NCBI RefSeq assembly: GCF_026745355.1
Contig: NC_079205.1
Location: 37,732,545 to 37,796,544, forward strand
Source: Beta vulgaris subsp. vulgaris
Lineage: Eukaryota; Streptophyta; Magnoliopsida; Caryophyllales; Amaranthaceae
Length of the DNA stretch: 64,000 nt
Direction of reading: 5' to 3'
Part shown: positions 1 through 10,989 of the stretch, piece after piece
How positions within the stretch are numbered: position 1 is the first letter of the stretch
Layout: the number at the start of each line of letters is the position of its first letter
Notes under the pieces: model-generated
The model's input: the letters and a program-made list of their open reading frames with translations, nothing else
The model's database searches: none
What the model was told of the DNA's origin: nothing
Made by a program: the position numbers and the translations under genes

Positions 1-553
1 AACCGTCTTCGGTATTTTAGCCGGACAACCACAAATACTGGACGGATGGCCTCATACTTGGAACTGGAGAGTAACTCTGCCGAAGAGATGGTGGAGTACT
101 TCCGGGTTTCGGAAAACCTCGTCCATCTTTGTGAAATCATAAAATAACTTGTTCCTTTACTAAGGTTGTTATTTTGAAGTTTTGTGGCTTTTGGACGGAC
201 AGTAAGATGCCTTTACTAAGGCGTCTTATTTCCAGCCGACCTTGTTCAGGAGATGTTTCTTTAAGAAAACAATCGGCCAAATCTGACATGTTTTATCCGT
301 TTAAGAATGATAACATGTTCAGCCGCACTCCCAATGAAAGGTGCTTGTCTTTTTGCTTTGGAAAATTAGTTAGCTTTTGACGTTAGTATGTAACTTAAGC
401 AAACAATTAAAACAAAGTCATAGAGAAGTAGAATTGTATTATATGAAGTTTGCTTGACGGATAGTCAAGGTACATGTCTACATTCTACTTTTTCATTGTA
501 ATGCATTAGGAAAAGATTACAATTTAGCTGGGTGCTCTAAACAAAGTATTTCT
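1..553. other. 3' untranslated part of Gypsy-1, no gene seen
   Basis: This stretch lies between the integrase stop and the expected 3' LTR, which should be left of the window. I see no convincing ORF, tandem repeat or LTR terminus. Long pol-to-LTR spacers are usual in Tat elements. Confidence 0.5.
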
Positions 554-1987
554 TCAAAGTGTCAGAATTCCAGTCCTAGGAATAGGACGTCCGTCCAATC
601 CTTCGAGACGAAAGGTACCATTCTGAACGACTTCGATTATCTTATAGGGTCCTTCCCAGTTAGGAGTAAGCTTGCCTAACTCTTTAGCTCGGCCGACCGC
701 TTCCATCTTTCTGAGGACGAGATCTCCCATCTTTAGTGGACGTCTAGCAACTCTTTTGTTGAAGTCTCTAGCCATTCTCAACTTATATAGTTGCATCCTC
801 AGCAGAGCATTGCCCCTGACTTCAGGAACTAAGTCCAAAGCCGTCCTAAGAGCTGCCCAGTTAGCATCTTCTGAGTACATCATTACTCTTAAGGTGGGTT
901 CCTCAACTTCAATAGGAAGGACAGCCTCAGAACCATAAACCATCATAAAGGGAGTCTCTCCTGTGGAATTCTTGGCCGTCGTCCTAATTGACCATAAGAC
1001 CAGCTGCAATTCTTCTACCCAAAGCCCCTTTGCATTGTCTAACTTCTTTTTTATTCCGGCCGAAAGGATCTTGTTAAAGGCCTCTACTTGCCCATTAGCC
1101 TGTGGATGAGCTACTGCTGCAAAGTGAGCCTTAACTCCTTGATCGGCCAACCATTGACGAAGCTTGGGCGTTTCAAATTGCGGCCCATTATCAAAGACGA
1201 TGGACTGGGGCATGCCAAACCTTGTAATCAAGTTCTTCCAAATGAACCCTTTGACATCGTTGGTGGTGATGCCCCTTAAGGCTTCAGCTTCAACCCATTT
1301 TGTAAAGTAGTCTACAGCTACTATTACAAATTTCTTCTGGCCGGCAGCAACAGGAAAAGGCCCAAGAATGTCCATCCCCCATTTAGCAAAGGGAAGAGGA
1401 AAGAGAATGGGCGTCAGGTAATTGGACGGCTTTTGATGGATATTACCATGCTTTTGGCAACTATCACACTTCTTGGCATAGAGGAGTGCATCTTCTTTTA
1501 AGGTCGGCCAAAAGTAGCCCGTCCTGAGAGCCCTTTCTGCCAAAGCTCTTCCTCCAATGTGAGAAGCACAAGCTCCCTCATGCAACTCCTTCAAAACGTC
1601 CAGACCTTCCTTTCGGCTGATGCACTTGAGAAGAGGCCGATTATAGGATTTTTTGTATAAGGTCCCATTCCACAACTCAAACCACTTGTCCCTAGCCCTC
1701 ACATACTTGGCCTTAATGGGATCAAGAGGCGGACGGCCAGTCTTCTTGAACTCAATGATAGGACTCATCCACTCATCATCTCGGCTGAGAAACAGTACTT
1801 CTCCGGCCTCAATGCTCTTGGCCGCCTTCACCTCCCAAAAGACTGTTCTAGGAACATCTCCTTCAGCCGAGCTGGCCAGTTTAGAGAGGGCATCAGCTTG
1901 ATGGTTTTCTGATCTGGGCACCTGGTCTAGGACGAACCTCTTTAAAGACTTGATCTCTTCCTTGACCAAATTCATATACTTACTCAT
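554..1987 (-). CDS. Gypsy-1 integrase with C-terminal end of the second RNase H
   Basis: A 477-residue open frame. Residues 1-40 are the tail of the archaeal-type RNase H (VPRSENHQADALSKLA). An HHCC zinc domain follows (H-IGGRALAERAL...C-DSC-QKH). The catalytic core has all three acidic residues: D in KWGMDILGPF, D in FDNGPQF and E in ANGQVEAFNK. The C-terminal region GDLVLRK...NWEGPYKI is the usual Gypsy integrase tail. Integrase inserts the cDNA copy into host DNA. The first ATG is not a true start: the protein would be cut from a polyprotein, and a frameshift separates it from the upstream RNase H. This is the best-preserved domain of the element. Confidence 0.9.
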   Translation of the reverse strand: MSKYMNLVKEEIKSLKRFVLDQVPRSENHQADALSKLASSAEGDVPRTVFWEVKAAKSIEAGEVLFLSRDDEWMSPIIEFKKTGRPPLDPIKAKYVRARDKWFELWNGTLYKKSYNRPLLKCISRKEGLDVLKELHEGACASHIGGRALAERALRTGYFWPTLKEDALLYAKKCDSCQKHGNIHQKPSNYLTPILFPLPFAKWGMDILGPFPVAAGQKKFVIVAVDYFTKWVEAEALRGITTNDVKGFIWKNLITRFGMPQSIVFDNGPQFETPKLRQWLADQGVKAHFAAVAHPQANGQVEAFNKILSAGIKKKLDNAKGLWVEELQLVLWSIRTTAKNSTGETPFMMVYGSEAVLPIEVEEPTLRVMMYSEDANWAALRTALDLVPEVRGNALLRMQLYKLRMARDFNKRVARRPLKMGDLVLRKMEAVGRAKELGKLTPNWEGPYKIIEVVQNGTFRLEGLDGRPIPRTGILTL

Positions 1988-3840
1988 GGACGCCTCCTTG
2001 CATTCAAAATCACCATTGACCTGACTGACAACCAGCAGAGAGTCGGTCTTAGCCTCAATTTCCAGGCCCCAGCCGCTTTACACATTTTTATGCCGGCTAA
2101 GAGAGCTTCATACTCTGCCTCATTATTGGACGCCTGGAACTTGAATTTCATAGCATATTCAAACTTATCCCCTTCTGGAGATTGAAAAATGATTCCTGCC
2201 CCACATCCGTTGGCAGTTGAGGATCCGTCCACCATAAGGGTCCAATGACGCCTTCCTGCTGCTGGATCTTGGACGCTTTCTATCGTAGGCCGAGTAAGCT
2301 CTACAATAAAGTCAGCCAAAGCCTGGCCCTTGATTGCCTTTCTAGGCTCAAATGTTAAATCAAACATATTCAGCTCAACAGCCCATTTTAGCATTCGGCC
2401 AGAGGCATCCATCTTATGCAACACTTGCCTAAGCGGCTGATCTGTATATACAAGGATGCTGTGAGCTAAGAAGTAAGGTCTTAACTTCCGGCTCGCCATC
2501 AGCAAGGCCAGGCCGAATTTCTCGATGGTAGAATATCTGTTCTCAGCATCTTTAAGCACATGGCTCACAAAATATACGGGTATTTGCACCGATTCTCTTT
2601 CAGCCAAAAGGACTGCACTTACCGCGAAGGGTGATACAGCCAGATACACATACAACCTCTCTCCTTCGGCCGGACTGATCAGCCTAGGCAGCTGCCGAAG
2701 ATGATCTTTTACTTGCTGAAGGGCTACTTCAGCTTCATCTGACCATTCAAACTTGGCATTTTTCTTGATGGTAGCAAAGAAATGGTGACATTTGTCCCCT
2801 GATTTTGAGAGAAACCGTCCAAGAGCAGCCAAACAGCCCGTCAACCTCTGAACTTCTTTGACTTTGGACGGCGAAGACATATTCATAATAGCCTGAATTT
2901 TGTCGGGATTTGCCTCAATCCCTCTCTGATCAACCAAAAATCCCAGAAATTTCCCAGCAACTACGCCGAACACACATTTTTGCGGATTAAGCTTCAACTT
3001 GAATTTTCTCAAGGTGAGGAAGGTTTCCCTCAGATCGTCCAGATGATCTTTCTCCTCTTTACTCTTGACGATCATGTCGTCTATATAAGCTTCCATATTT
3101 CGGCCGAGCTGCGGCTGAAATACTGTATTAATGAGCCTCTGAAATGTAGCCGGAGCGTTTCTTAGGCCGAAAGGCATCCTGAGCCATCCATACAGCCCTT
3201 TCTCAGTAATGAAGGAAGTCTTATCTTGATCATCCGGCCACATAGGAATCTGATGGAAGCCAGAGTAGGCATCCATAAAGCTCAGTGGGCATGGCCGGCC
3301 GTAGAATCAACCAGACGATCTATTTTTGGCAACGGGAAGCTGTCCTTAGGACAAGCCTTGTTCAAATCTGTATAATCAACGCACATCCTCCAAGTGCCAT
3401 TCGGCTTTGGAACCATCACAACATTTGCTACCCAATCTGGGTAGTATGTTTCCCGGATGAATTTAGATTTGAGCACTTTTGAACTTCCTCGTCAACGGCC
3501 TTATTTCTGGCCGGCCCCAGATGCCTCTTCTTCTGCCGAATAGGCTTTTGCCCCGGCTCAATGTTGAGCTTATGGACAGCCACCTCAGGGTCTATCCCAG
3601 GCATCTCTCTACAGCATAGGCAAACACATCTTCAAATTCTCGCAGCAACGCAACTAAGGCGTCCTGAATTTCCGATCCTCAAAACTGATCCAATTTTCAA
3701 TGTCCTTTCCGGACGCTTGGATTCAAGCAAGATCTCTACTGGACTTTCCACAGGTCTGGACGTTCTAGTCCCAGACTCATTATAGCCATTATCTCAGATG
3801 AATGTTTTTCTTCCTTAATAGCCAAACACTTTCTCTTCTT
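1984..3840 (-). pseudogene. Gypsy-1 reverse transcriptase and RNase H, frame-broken
   Basis: The RT fingers lie at 3282-3476 (DYTDLNKACPKDSFPLP), and the palm and thumb lie in the next frame at 1984-3276. The catalytic YIDD is present (EAYIDDMIVKS). The connection, first RNase H and the beginning of the second RNase H (VDGSSTANGCGAG, SNNEAEYEALLAG) follow. Frameshifts fall near 3480, near 3280 and near 2070; after the last one the reading continues in the 554-1987 frame. The region 3480-3840 still reads as the N-terminal RT linker, also out of frame. The family makes DNA from the element's RNA and removes the RNA strand. With three frame changes this copy should be inactive. Confidence 0.88.
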
Positions 3841-3841
3841 G

Positions 3842-4380
3842 CTAGGCAAAAGCATGGACGGATGCTTTCAGGAAAGGCGACTCCTGAACCTTCTCAATTT
3901 CCTCCTTAAGCTCACTAATCTGGCCTTTAACTTTTTTGGCCGAATCATCTCCTTGTGCCCTTGGACACTCTGCTTTTTCCTTCCAAGATGATGGTTTGAG
4001 TGTGGTGAGATAGCATTCTCTGGCAGCTTGCTGGTCTCCATAAAGAGATCCAATCTTCCCACCATCGCACTCAAACTTCATCAGCATTAAATGGGTCACA
4101 ATGACGGCCTTGATGTGATTTAAGGTAGGTCGCCCGAGAATGACATTATAAGCTGTCAAGTCTCGTACTACCAAAAATTTCACAAAAAGCGTCCTGGCCG
4201 CATCTTTTTCTCCAACTCTGACGGGCAAGGTGACAGTTCCCATAGGGTGTATGACCCCGCCGCCAAAACCAATTATAGGATGATTTACCGGCATCAAATC
4301 GTTTTTGTCAAACTTTAAACGAGACAAACAATCAGCACTGATGATGTCAGTTGAGCTCCAGTATCAATCAAAATTCGCCT
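3842..4380 (-). pseudogene. Gypsy-1 aspartic protease, frameshifted
   Basis: A 161-residue open frame (3842-4327) covers the C-terminal two thirds of the retropepsin fold, including GFGGGVIHPMG and the conserved ILGRPTLNHIKAV helix region. The active-site motif DTGA is present but lies just upstream at 4354-4365, in another frame, so one indel separates it from the rest. The family cleaves the Gag-Pol polyprotein in the virus-like particle. The tail after the protease is a charged linker toward RT. Confidence 0.85.
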
Positions 4381-4400
4381 AACCCTTAGATTGGCAATCT

Positions 4401-6331
4401 TCATTTCCACAACCAGCGGTCATCATGAGGCGTCCTAATATTCCCCCGGTCCAACTCGCTGACCACTATTTTTGGAAAAGGATCAGACTCGGCCTGGTTG
4501 GTGAGCATAACCTGGCTGAGTTCCCTCAAATAGTTTTTGTGGCCGCGATTTGTCGGACCTCCAGCTGCAAATCCTCCTGAGATGACCATCACTACATCCA
4601 TCCGTGCTATCTCCGTCCATTTTTCTTCCTTGACGGTTATCCCTTTTCTGAAACTTCCTTCCTGACGAGGGTAGGTAATTGTTCATCTTTCCTTTTCGAG
4701 CCAACTCTTCTAGTGCTCGCTTCAAATGCTTGCATTCATTGGTTTCATGTCCACAATCTTTGTGAAAGTGACAATACTTGCTCTTGTCCCTGTTACGATA
4801 AGGCGTCTTCATCTCGGCCGGCGCCTTTAGCTCATGCTGATCTTTTATTTCCATCAAAATGGAATATTGATCTTTGTTGAACTCTATTGGTTCAACAGAG
4901 GCCGCCGGCTCGACCGCCTACTTCTCTTGGACGAAGTGGTCATAGTAGTCATGGCCCAAGTCTCAGCCTTCTTGGGCGGATTCTTTTTTGGCTGAACAGC
5001 CTCTTCACTTTCTTCACTTCTGGCTGTTTTGCCTCAGCACAGACCTCTGTGGCATGAATGAATGCTTCAGCCTCCCTCAGTGCTTCCGTCAAAGTAGTGA
5101 TTTTCTTCTTCACCAAATCAAACTTAAAACTTCCTGGTCTTAGACCTCTGATGAAGGCGTCAAACGCCACACCCGCATTCAAATCTTGGATCTGCAACGC
5201 CTCCAGATTAAACCTCTTCACATAACCTCTCAAGGCTTCCTTAGGACCTTGGATGACTTTACCTAGGTGCATGCTTGTTTTCTGTTCTTGCCGATTAGCC
5301 ACAAAGTGACTGGTGAAAGAATACTAAGTTCAGTAAAATTATTCACTGAATTAGGGGAAGTTGTTGAACCATTTTTGCGCTACTCCTTTCAAAGTAGCTG
5401 GGAAATTCTTACACCAAGTAGCATCGTCCACCCTTGGACATACATCTGATGCTTGTAAGCTGATAGGTGATCGTCCGGATCAGTAGTTCCGTCAAAAGGA
5501 TCAATGGTAGGGAGCTTAACCTTTGGGAAAGGAGGGGACTCCATGATCCTGACCGAGAAAGGAGTGGGCCAATTGATCTGGAGTGCCGCCACCTGCCCCT
5601 CAATGGGTATGTGCTCCTGACGGTACTCTTTCAAAACCGGATTAGATGAGGTGTTAGCTAAGGCTTGACGCCTGTACACCATAGGCTGCAGAACTGTCTT
5701 CTCTTGCCTGGGCTGGAAAGCGATGGACCACGGCTTCGCACCACTGTTCTGGACGGGAGCCTTAAGGACGGATCCTTCATATATGGCGTGGAGCCAGAGG
5801 CTGAACGCTGCTGCGCTGCCGCCCTCTTGGCCTCCAAGTACTCCCGAGCATCAGTCTCCATCATGTGACCAGTAGGAGGGATATTATCTGCTGGACGGAC
5901 CACCAGCTTCCAGTCCATCTTCCTCCTAGAATCACTGACTGCCGGCTGCTTTCCTTTGGAAGGCGGTTAGTCAATTCTGGCCGAGGTGGCCGACTAGGTC
6001 CTGGACGACCCTCTTGGGATCGCCCTTTAAGTGGCGCAGCTGCCTCTTCTCTCGGACTCATCTGAAAAAATAGCATGTTGTTCTTAATCTGCTCTTCCAT
6101 AACAGCGGCCATCCTGGCCTGGAAGTCATTTAACACATTTTCCAAATGACCAGCAGTCACTGGACGGTCAAGATTTTCTTGGATGACTGGAGTTACAGTC
6201 CTACCCTCGAGGTGAACGGCAGCATGGCCCTGATCCCTGCCTCGAGGTGGCCTCTCGTCATCAACGGTATCATCCACCTGAACTCTAAAACTTCTGTTCC
6301 TTGCCACATTCGAAGAGTGACAGTCCGTCAT
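4401..6331 (-). pseudogene. Gypsy-1 gag, several frameshifts
   Basis: The first ATG after the primer-binding site is at 6331 (MTDCHSSNVARN). The reading passes through at least five open pieces: 5861-6331, 5658-5918, 5389-5682, 4949-5302 and 4483-4857. The capsid-like middle is recognisable (DPFDGTTDPDDHLSAYK, VIQGPKEALRGYVKRFN, FIRGLRPGSFKFDL). A single zinc knuckle closes it (CHFHKDCGHETNEC). This order is typical of Tat-clade Gag, which packages element RNA. The frame changes near 5880, 5670, 5350 and 4930 break it. Codon use and domain order leave little doubt about identity. Confidence 0.87.
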
Positions 6332-6340
6332 TGTTGCGTC

Positions 6341-6358
6341 TCCCCACAGACGGCGCCA
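6341..6358 (-). other. primer-binding site of Gypsy-1
   Basis: On the minus strand this reads TGGCGCCGTCTGTGGGGA, two bases inside the LTR boundary. The TGGCGCC start is the common tRNA-primer match of plant Gypsy elements. It fixes the inner edge of the 5' LTR. Confidence 0.85.
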
Positions 6359-6360
6359 AA

Positions 6361-6989
6361 TGTTATGTAGTGTAAAACTAGCAATTTATATCACAACTCC
6401 CAAAGATGGGTTCTTAGAACTGGAGACTTGTGCAACAATGATTGGTCAAATCCCGAAGCAAACTCCTGACCAGCAACCTGCACAAAAGGGACCCACCCTG
6501 GAGGTTTGGGTGGTATTTCCCCCTCCGAAGCTTAAGTCAGATGTCAGGGATGTAAAGGAACTTTTAGAGAGAGAAAGTAGAGAGAGAGAGAGAAGAATTT
6601 ATGACAGAGTAACAGTACTATGCCCTGAAAAACGTACCTTTCACCCTGAAATCAAGGACTATTTATACTGTTTGAAATGACTGCTGTGCCTTGATGTCAC
6701 CCTAATTTGGGAGCATCTGATTGGCTAATCAAAGTTTTGGGACACGTGGCAGCTGTTAACTGGTCAGTACACCTCACTTTCATATAAAGGTGTAAATCAG
6801 ACTTCTGGGCCTAAGTACAGTTTTTGGGGCCAGAAGAAGGTCTTTTTAGTACGTTTCAGAGAAACGTACTTTTAGGCCTGTCACCTTCAGGCCCTTTTGT
6901 ACTTTTATTCCCCTGCATGTATGCCACTTGTAGGGCTCAGATGAGACCACGTGTCAGTACCAGAGCCGTTTATTTTTTAGGCTACAACA
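6361..6989 (-). repeat. 5' LTR of Gypsy-1
   Basis: The LTR runs TGTTATGTAG to GGCTACAACA (shown on +), 629 bp with TG...CA ends directly after the primer-binding site. It contains a TATA box on the minus strand (6659-6667). The target-site duplication cannot be checked because the other LTR is off the window. Confidence 0.8.
6659..6667 (-). promoter_or_regulatory. TATA box of Gypsy-1 LTR
   Basis: Minus-strand TATAAATAG sits about 300 bp upstream of the inner LTR edge, the right place for transcription to start within the LTR and run into gag. Start would be near 6630 by the usual 25-30 bp spacing. Confidence 0.65.
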
Positions 6990-7099
6990 AGTAGACCTCA
7001 ACTATTGGCAATGGATAACACTTTTGTTGTTCTAGAGGAGATAGGAGAGGCATATTCAATGGAGGAGGGAGAAGCATGTAAAAAGAAGTTAAAAAAAGA

Positions 7100-7640
7100 G
7101 GCATAAACTCTGAGTTTTACCGAGAGAAGAGTCAAAACCCATCTTTTGGCCTGAAAGAATATTCAGGGTCCATAACCCTAAAAACGGCTATAGATGATTT
7201 GTCAATGTTATCACCCAATCATTGCTTGCCACGTGTTAGGTTCTGATTGCCTAGCGAATCAGGTCCCCCTAAATTGTGGTCACCTCAAAGGGCAGCAATC
7301 AGATCCCAAACTTTATAAATACTCCCCTTAAAATCAAGAACAAGGCAATTCATTGGACAGCGTGCCCTTACTTTAGAGAAATTCTCTCTCACTTTCTCTT
7401 TATCTCTACTCTTCCTTTTCACTCATGTACCTGGCTTAAGTTTCAGAGCGGGAACCACCACTCAAACCTCCATGGTAGGTCCCTTTTTTGCAAGTTAGAA
7501 CGAAGCTCGGGTTCGGGATACGAGATTCGGACATCGTTGCACAAGTCTCCAAAGAAGAACATCATTAAGGGAAAATACTTTACTTGGCAACCAAGGAGAC
7601 TAAACTCCTTGAATAATTCTATTGTTTTTGTTGCCTAGAT
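7100..7640 (+). repeat. LTR fragment of another Tat-type Gypsy element, plus orientation
   Basis: The stretch has the layout of Tat-clade LTRs: a CACGTG-containing upstream part, a TATA box (TATAAATACTCCCC, from 7314), a pyrimidine-rich leader with tctctctcac, then CTGGCTTAAGTTTCAGAGCGGG and a CCCTTTTTTGCAAG segment. I recognise this last pair as usual near the 3' part of such LTRs. No primer-binding site or coding region follows, so it is a solo or truncated LTR. It stands nearly head-on to the minus-strand Gypsy-1 LTR. Ends are not resolved. Confidence 0.55.
7314..7320 (+). promoter_or_regulatory. TATA box in the plus-strand LTR fragment
   Basis: TATAAAT followed by ACTCCCC, about 60 bp upstream of a CT-rich leader. 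This is a typical plant core promoter arrangement and belongs to the LTR fragment, not to a host gene. Confidence 0.5.
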
Positions 7641-8525
7641 GTTACTAACACTTTATTGTCATGATGTAGATATCCATTTACGTAATCGCGTTTATTGTAT
7701 ATTCGAACCTCTTTTCCTTTTATTTTTGTATTTAATATTCATATTGTAATGATTGTCCGGCATGAATTTTTATCACCCACGTGTTATTATTTCTAAACAA
7801 GACCTAAATAATTGTTCTAATATTAATCAGATAATTTGGACAACCTGTTAAGTTCTTTGTAATATTGATTGTTTAATAACATATCTCTAAATATTAGTCT
7901 TTTATGTGTTTACTGAACAAACCTAGACTAAAATAGTTTTAGGGTGTACAAAATATTATATGATTATCCTTTGTCATAAATTTTTTGCGAATCGATATTT
8001 AGTAGAGGCCAGTAATGGACAACATGGTTCCTAACATTGTTGTACCATCATCCCGAACCCAATCTTTGGTTCATTTTGACCATTTATAGAGTGTAGACGG
8101 GAAAATCTACATTGGATAAGTCCCATATTTGTCCCTATGGTTCCCCATATCCAATTTGGTTTATGACTTTTCCTTAAAGAATTGTTGGCGACTTGATTTA
8201 AAAACATATTTTCAATAAAACTTTTACAATAAGGTAGTCAAAACTAATACGCGCTCACACCGTGTGCGAAATAAAAATACCCTATAATTATGCATCTCAA
8301 TTTCTTTATTGTGCACATTTCAAAGAAAATCTTTAGATCATGGAAGCCCACCACGTCCCCTATAGATTTTGGTAAGCACAATTATATGAGCAAGCATCTA
8401 ATAAAATGTCAGTATGTCATCAATTATCGGTAAGAAATACTAATCAAACTTATCATACAGGTGGCCAGGTGGGTCTTCCAACTCAATTTTTCTGTATGTA
8501 CCCATTTCAAAAAGAATTCAGATAA
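7641..8525. other. AT-rich sequence without recognised feature
   Basis: No ORF, inverted repeat or known element end is visible. It may be old, decayed repeat sequence. Confidence 0.4.
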
Positions 8526-8527
8526 AA

Positions 8528-8700
8528 ATTATGAGTTGGGGAGTGCTTTATTTGGGGACCGTCTTGCTCCAAAAGAATGGAACTATTCGGTTGGCCTTTT
8601 TGCCCGTGGCTATTAATTTTGCTATGTTTGTTAGGGTATCACCTAGCTCAAAATCTTAATAGTGCTTATACAGTCTAGGAGCAACTCCAAAATTATTAAA
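8528..8700 (+). repeat. decayed second copy of the BAHD gene's 5' flank
   Basis: This block aligns over its length with 10780-10945, directly upstream of the acyltransferase start. Shared stretches include GAGTTG.GGAGTGCTTT, GGGGACCGTCT, TTTGCCCGTGGCTATT, TATCACCTAGCTCAAAATC and GTGCTTATACA. The copy carries small indels, loses similarity where the ATG should be, and no coding region follows. It is probably the remnant of a tandem gene duplication or of a segmental copy. Confidence 0.8.
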
Positions 8701-9169
8701 GGATATTTTACTCATTTCAAAAAGAAGTAGAGTACATCATACTTCCTCCTTTGATTTATATAATAAAGATAATTTTTTGGGTGGTTAAATTGACATTTCA
8801 TCACAAGTAAAAGTTGTAGCTTTATCGTTAGATGAAGACTTACAGATTACCAAATGATGAGCTTAAAACATTACAAAATCACGAGTTTAAGTCCATTTAA
8901 AGACGTCTTGATAGAAACGGGAGCAACAAGCCGATAAAAGAGGATGCTTCGATTATTCTTTCTAATTGTATTAGCAAAAAAAAGAAACAAGTCAATTTAT
9001 TTATGTATGCATATAAAACATCATAGTTTAGTCTAATCTTATTGTTAAACTATTTTATTTTTTATTTATTTATTATGTAATATATATGAACATATGACAA
9101 ATAAAAAGTTTTATATATATGATCAGTATACGTATATGCTGATAGTATCTCTAAATTTTATAGGAAAAA
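8701..9169. other. AT-rich sequence, nothing recognised
   Basis: Only AT-rich sequence with poly-A/T runs is seen between the promoter copy and the inverted-repeat element. Confidence 0.4.
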
Positions 9170-10545
9170 ATTGGCCTCAACACTCCAAACCATGCATGGG
9201 TGCACCCAACATCCCGAACTAAGACTGGTAGCCAAAACACCGGCAACTATGAACTTGTGTGCAAGGCGTATCATAAATGATGCGGGAGCTTCAATTTCTC
9301 GCCGGCTACCGAGAATCTCATTATTCTATTAATTTCAACCCATTTTCACCCTTTTCTCAAATTTTCTATTTTCTACCCTATTTTTTTTTTCGCACCCAAC
9401 ACGTGATCTCTTCTTCTTCCCCAACATAACCCTTTCTCCCTTTCTACACTACTCTCCCTTTGAATTTTCTGTGCAATGTTCCCCTTATCTTCGATTTCTT
9501 CATTCCTCAATTTTTTGTTTCTTTCTGTACTGCGCAAGTATTTCTCCGGTTAATATTGAACTTTAGCGACCTCACCTTCATCATTAATTTCATTCGACGA
9601 AGCTTCTGTAATTTTGATCTCATCTATCTAGATCCATTGTGCAGTTGTTGCTGTTCTTTTAGAATCATTATGAATTGACAGAAATTTTAGGTTGGCTTAA
9701 TTCGCCTACCTTCTGATGGTTGGTGTTTAAATCGGAAGTTGTATGAGCCTTCCTAAATGATTTGTAAATGTTTTCAAAGTTGATGCTAATGAATGAAATA
9801 AAATCCCAACTTATAAAAAAAAATATTGAACTCGGACAAAAATGGCGACTGATTTGCTGATGACTCCTCAAGTGGGTGGCGGAAGAGACGACGAAGATGG
9901 CGGAGATGGGTGGTAGAGGTGGGGTGGATGAGTAGTAAAGAAAGGGAGAAAAGAGTGTGGAGAAGAATAGGAGGTACCATGTTGAGTGTAGAAAAAAAAG
10001 TTGAAATAATCAAAATTTGAGAAAAGGGGGGAAAATGGGTAAAAATTAATAAAAATAAGGAGAAATTCACAAGAGACGGTCCAACTATTACCTATTTTCT
10101 TTTATAGGTCTCAACTATGAATTATTCTTTGAAGGTCCCAAGTTTACCATATTGTGACTTTTATAAGTCTTGAATTACTTATAAACGGTTTAAAAGGTAC
10201 ATTTTTAAATGTTGGCCCCATTTTATAGGTCTTTGTCACTTCCTGAAAGCGTTCGAAGATGGTAAATATTTAAAAATCTAACCTACTAAACCGGTTATAA
10301 GTAACTCATGACCTATGAAAATCACAAGATAATAAATTTGGTACCTGTACGAAATAATTCATAGTTGAGACTTATAAAAGAAAATGGGTAATAGTTGAGC
10401 TTTCTCTTGTGAATTTTTCCAAAAAAAATAAGATTTCCCTACCGCGGGCAAAAAATTGGGGCTCCGACGTCATCTATGGTACGCATTGCATCTAGGTCTA
10501 TATTTTGTGGTGCTTGGTGCACTCACGCCATAATTTGAGCTGTTT
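9170..10545. mobile_element. long-inverted-repeat DNA element, MULE-like, non-autonomous
   Basis: The arms are inverted copies of each other. The outer arms are about 9193-9310 and 10430-10530 (GGTGCACCCAAC against GAGTGCACCAAGC; GCTTCAATTT against GCCCCAATTT). The inner arms are 9325-9450 and about 9925-10058 (CCCATTTTC..CCCTTTTCTCAAATTTT). The right arm is interrupted by the MITE at 10060-10423; removing that makes the two arms collinear. No transposase is visible. Long arms of 200 bp or more suggest a Mutator-like or foldback element. The outermost ends and target duplication are diverged, so edges are approximate. Confidence 0.55.
10060..10423. mobile_element. MITE with long terminal inverted repeats
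   Basis: The element opens with GAGAAATTCACAAGAGA and closes with its inverse (TCTCTTGTGAATTTTTCC). Arms of at least 60 bp match: CTATTACCTATTTTC and TCTCAACTATGAATTATTC return inverted at 10350-10400. AAAAATAAG is found on both sides (10051-10059 and 10424-10432), a 9-bp duplication compatible with Mutator-like transposition. About 364 bp, no coding capacity. It sits inside the larger inverted-repeat element, so it is the younger insertion. Confidence 0.75.
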
Positions 10546-10851
10546 TTATCAATTTTATATACAAGGTCGTGAGATGTGTTTCCAGACAAAAAATGGCAGG
10601 TCTTCTAGAATGATTGATTTTATTTTTCTCTAATCTTTCTTGTTATCACGAGATTCACACACAGACGACTGAGCACTGTCCAACAAGCACCGGCAATTCA
10701 ATGTTCCAAGAAACGCCAACAAAATAGATTTTTAATTCACCAAATCTGATACCAAACATTAGTAAAATAATTTCCAAATCAATGAGTTGTGGAGTGCTTT
10801 CTTTGGGGGACCGTCTAATAATGAAACTATTCTGGTTGGTCTTTGCCCGTG

Positions 10852-10860
10852 GCTATTTAA
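10852..10860 (+). promoter_or_regulatory. possible TATA box of the BAHD gene
   Basis: CTATTTAAT lies about 130 bp upstream of the chosen ATG in a block conserved with the decayed copy at 8528-8700, where it reads CTATTAATT. The call rests on position and composition only. Confidence 0.35.
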
Positions 10861-10989
10861 TTTGCTATGTTTTGCTCAGGTATCACCTAGCTCAAAATCA
10901 TTACAGTGCTTATACACTCCGGGAGCAACACCAAAATTTCCAATTCAAGTGTTATTAACACATTTTTCCTCGCAAATAATTTTGTATTG

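Larger units (their letters stand above)
1..6989 (-). mobile_element. Ty3/gypsy retrotransposon, Tat lineage (Gypsy-1), 3' end off window
   Basis: Reading right to left: 5' LTR (6361-6989), primer-binding site (6341-6358), gag, protease, reverse transcriptase, RNase H with a second archaeal-type RNase H, and integrase ending at 554. The order protease-RT-RNase H-integrase is that of Ty3/gypsy. The second RNase H (GSS...NNEAEYEAL motif) is a known mark of the Tat clade. The 3' LTR is not inside the window: bases 1-553 show no match to the 5' LTR. Several frameshifts make the copy non-autonomous as read. Confidence 0.93.

Noticed and set aside
1..553. 3' LTR of Gypsy-1 at the window start
   Set aside because: No match to the 5' LTR ends or interior, so the LTR must lie further left.
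9460..9678. 72-residue ORF in the long-inverted-repeat element
   Set aside because: No family motif; TC-rich sequence between inverted arms gives chance frames.
10906..10989. 28-residue N-terminal extension of the BAHD protein
   Set aside because: Not in the family; the next ATG gives the normal BAHD start.
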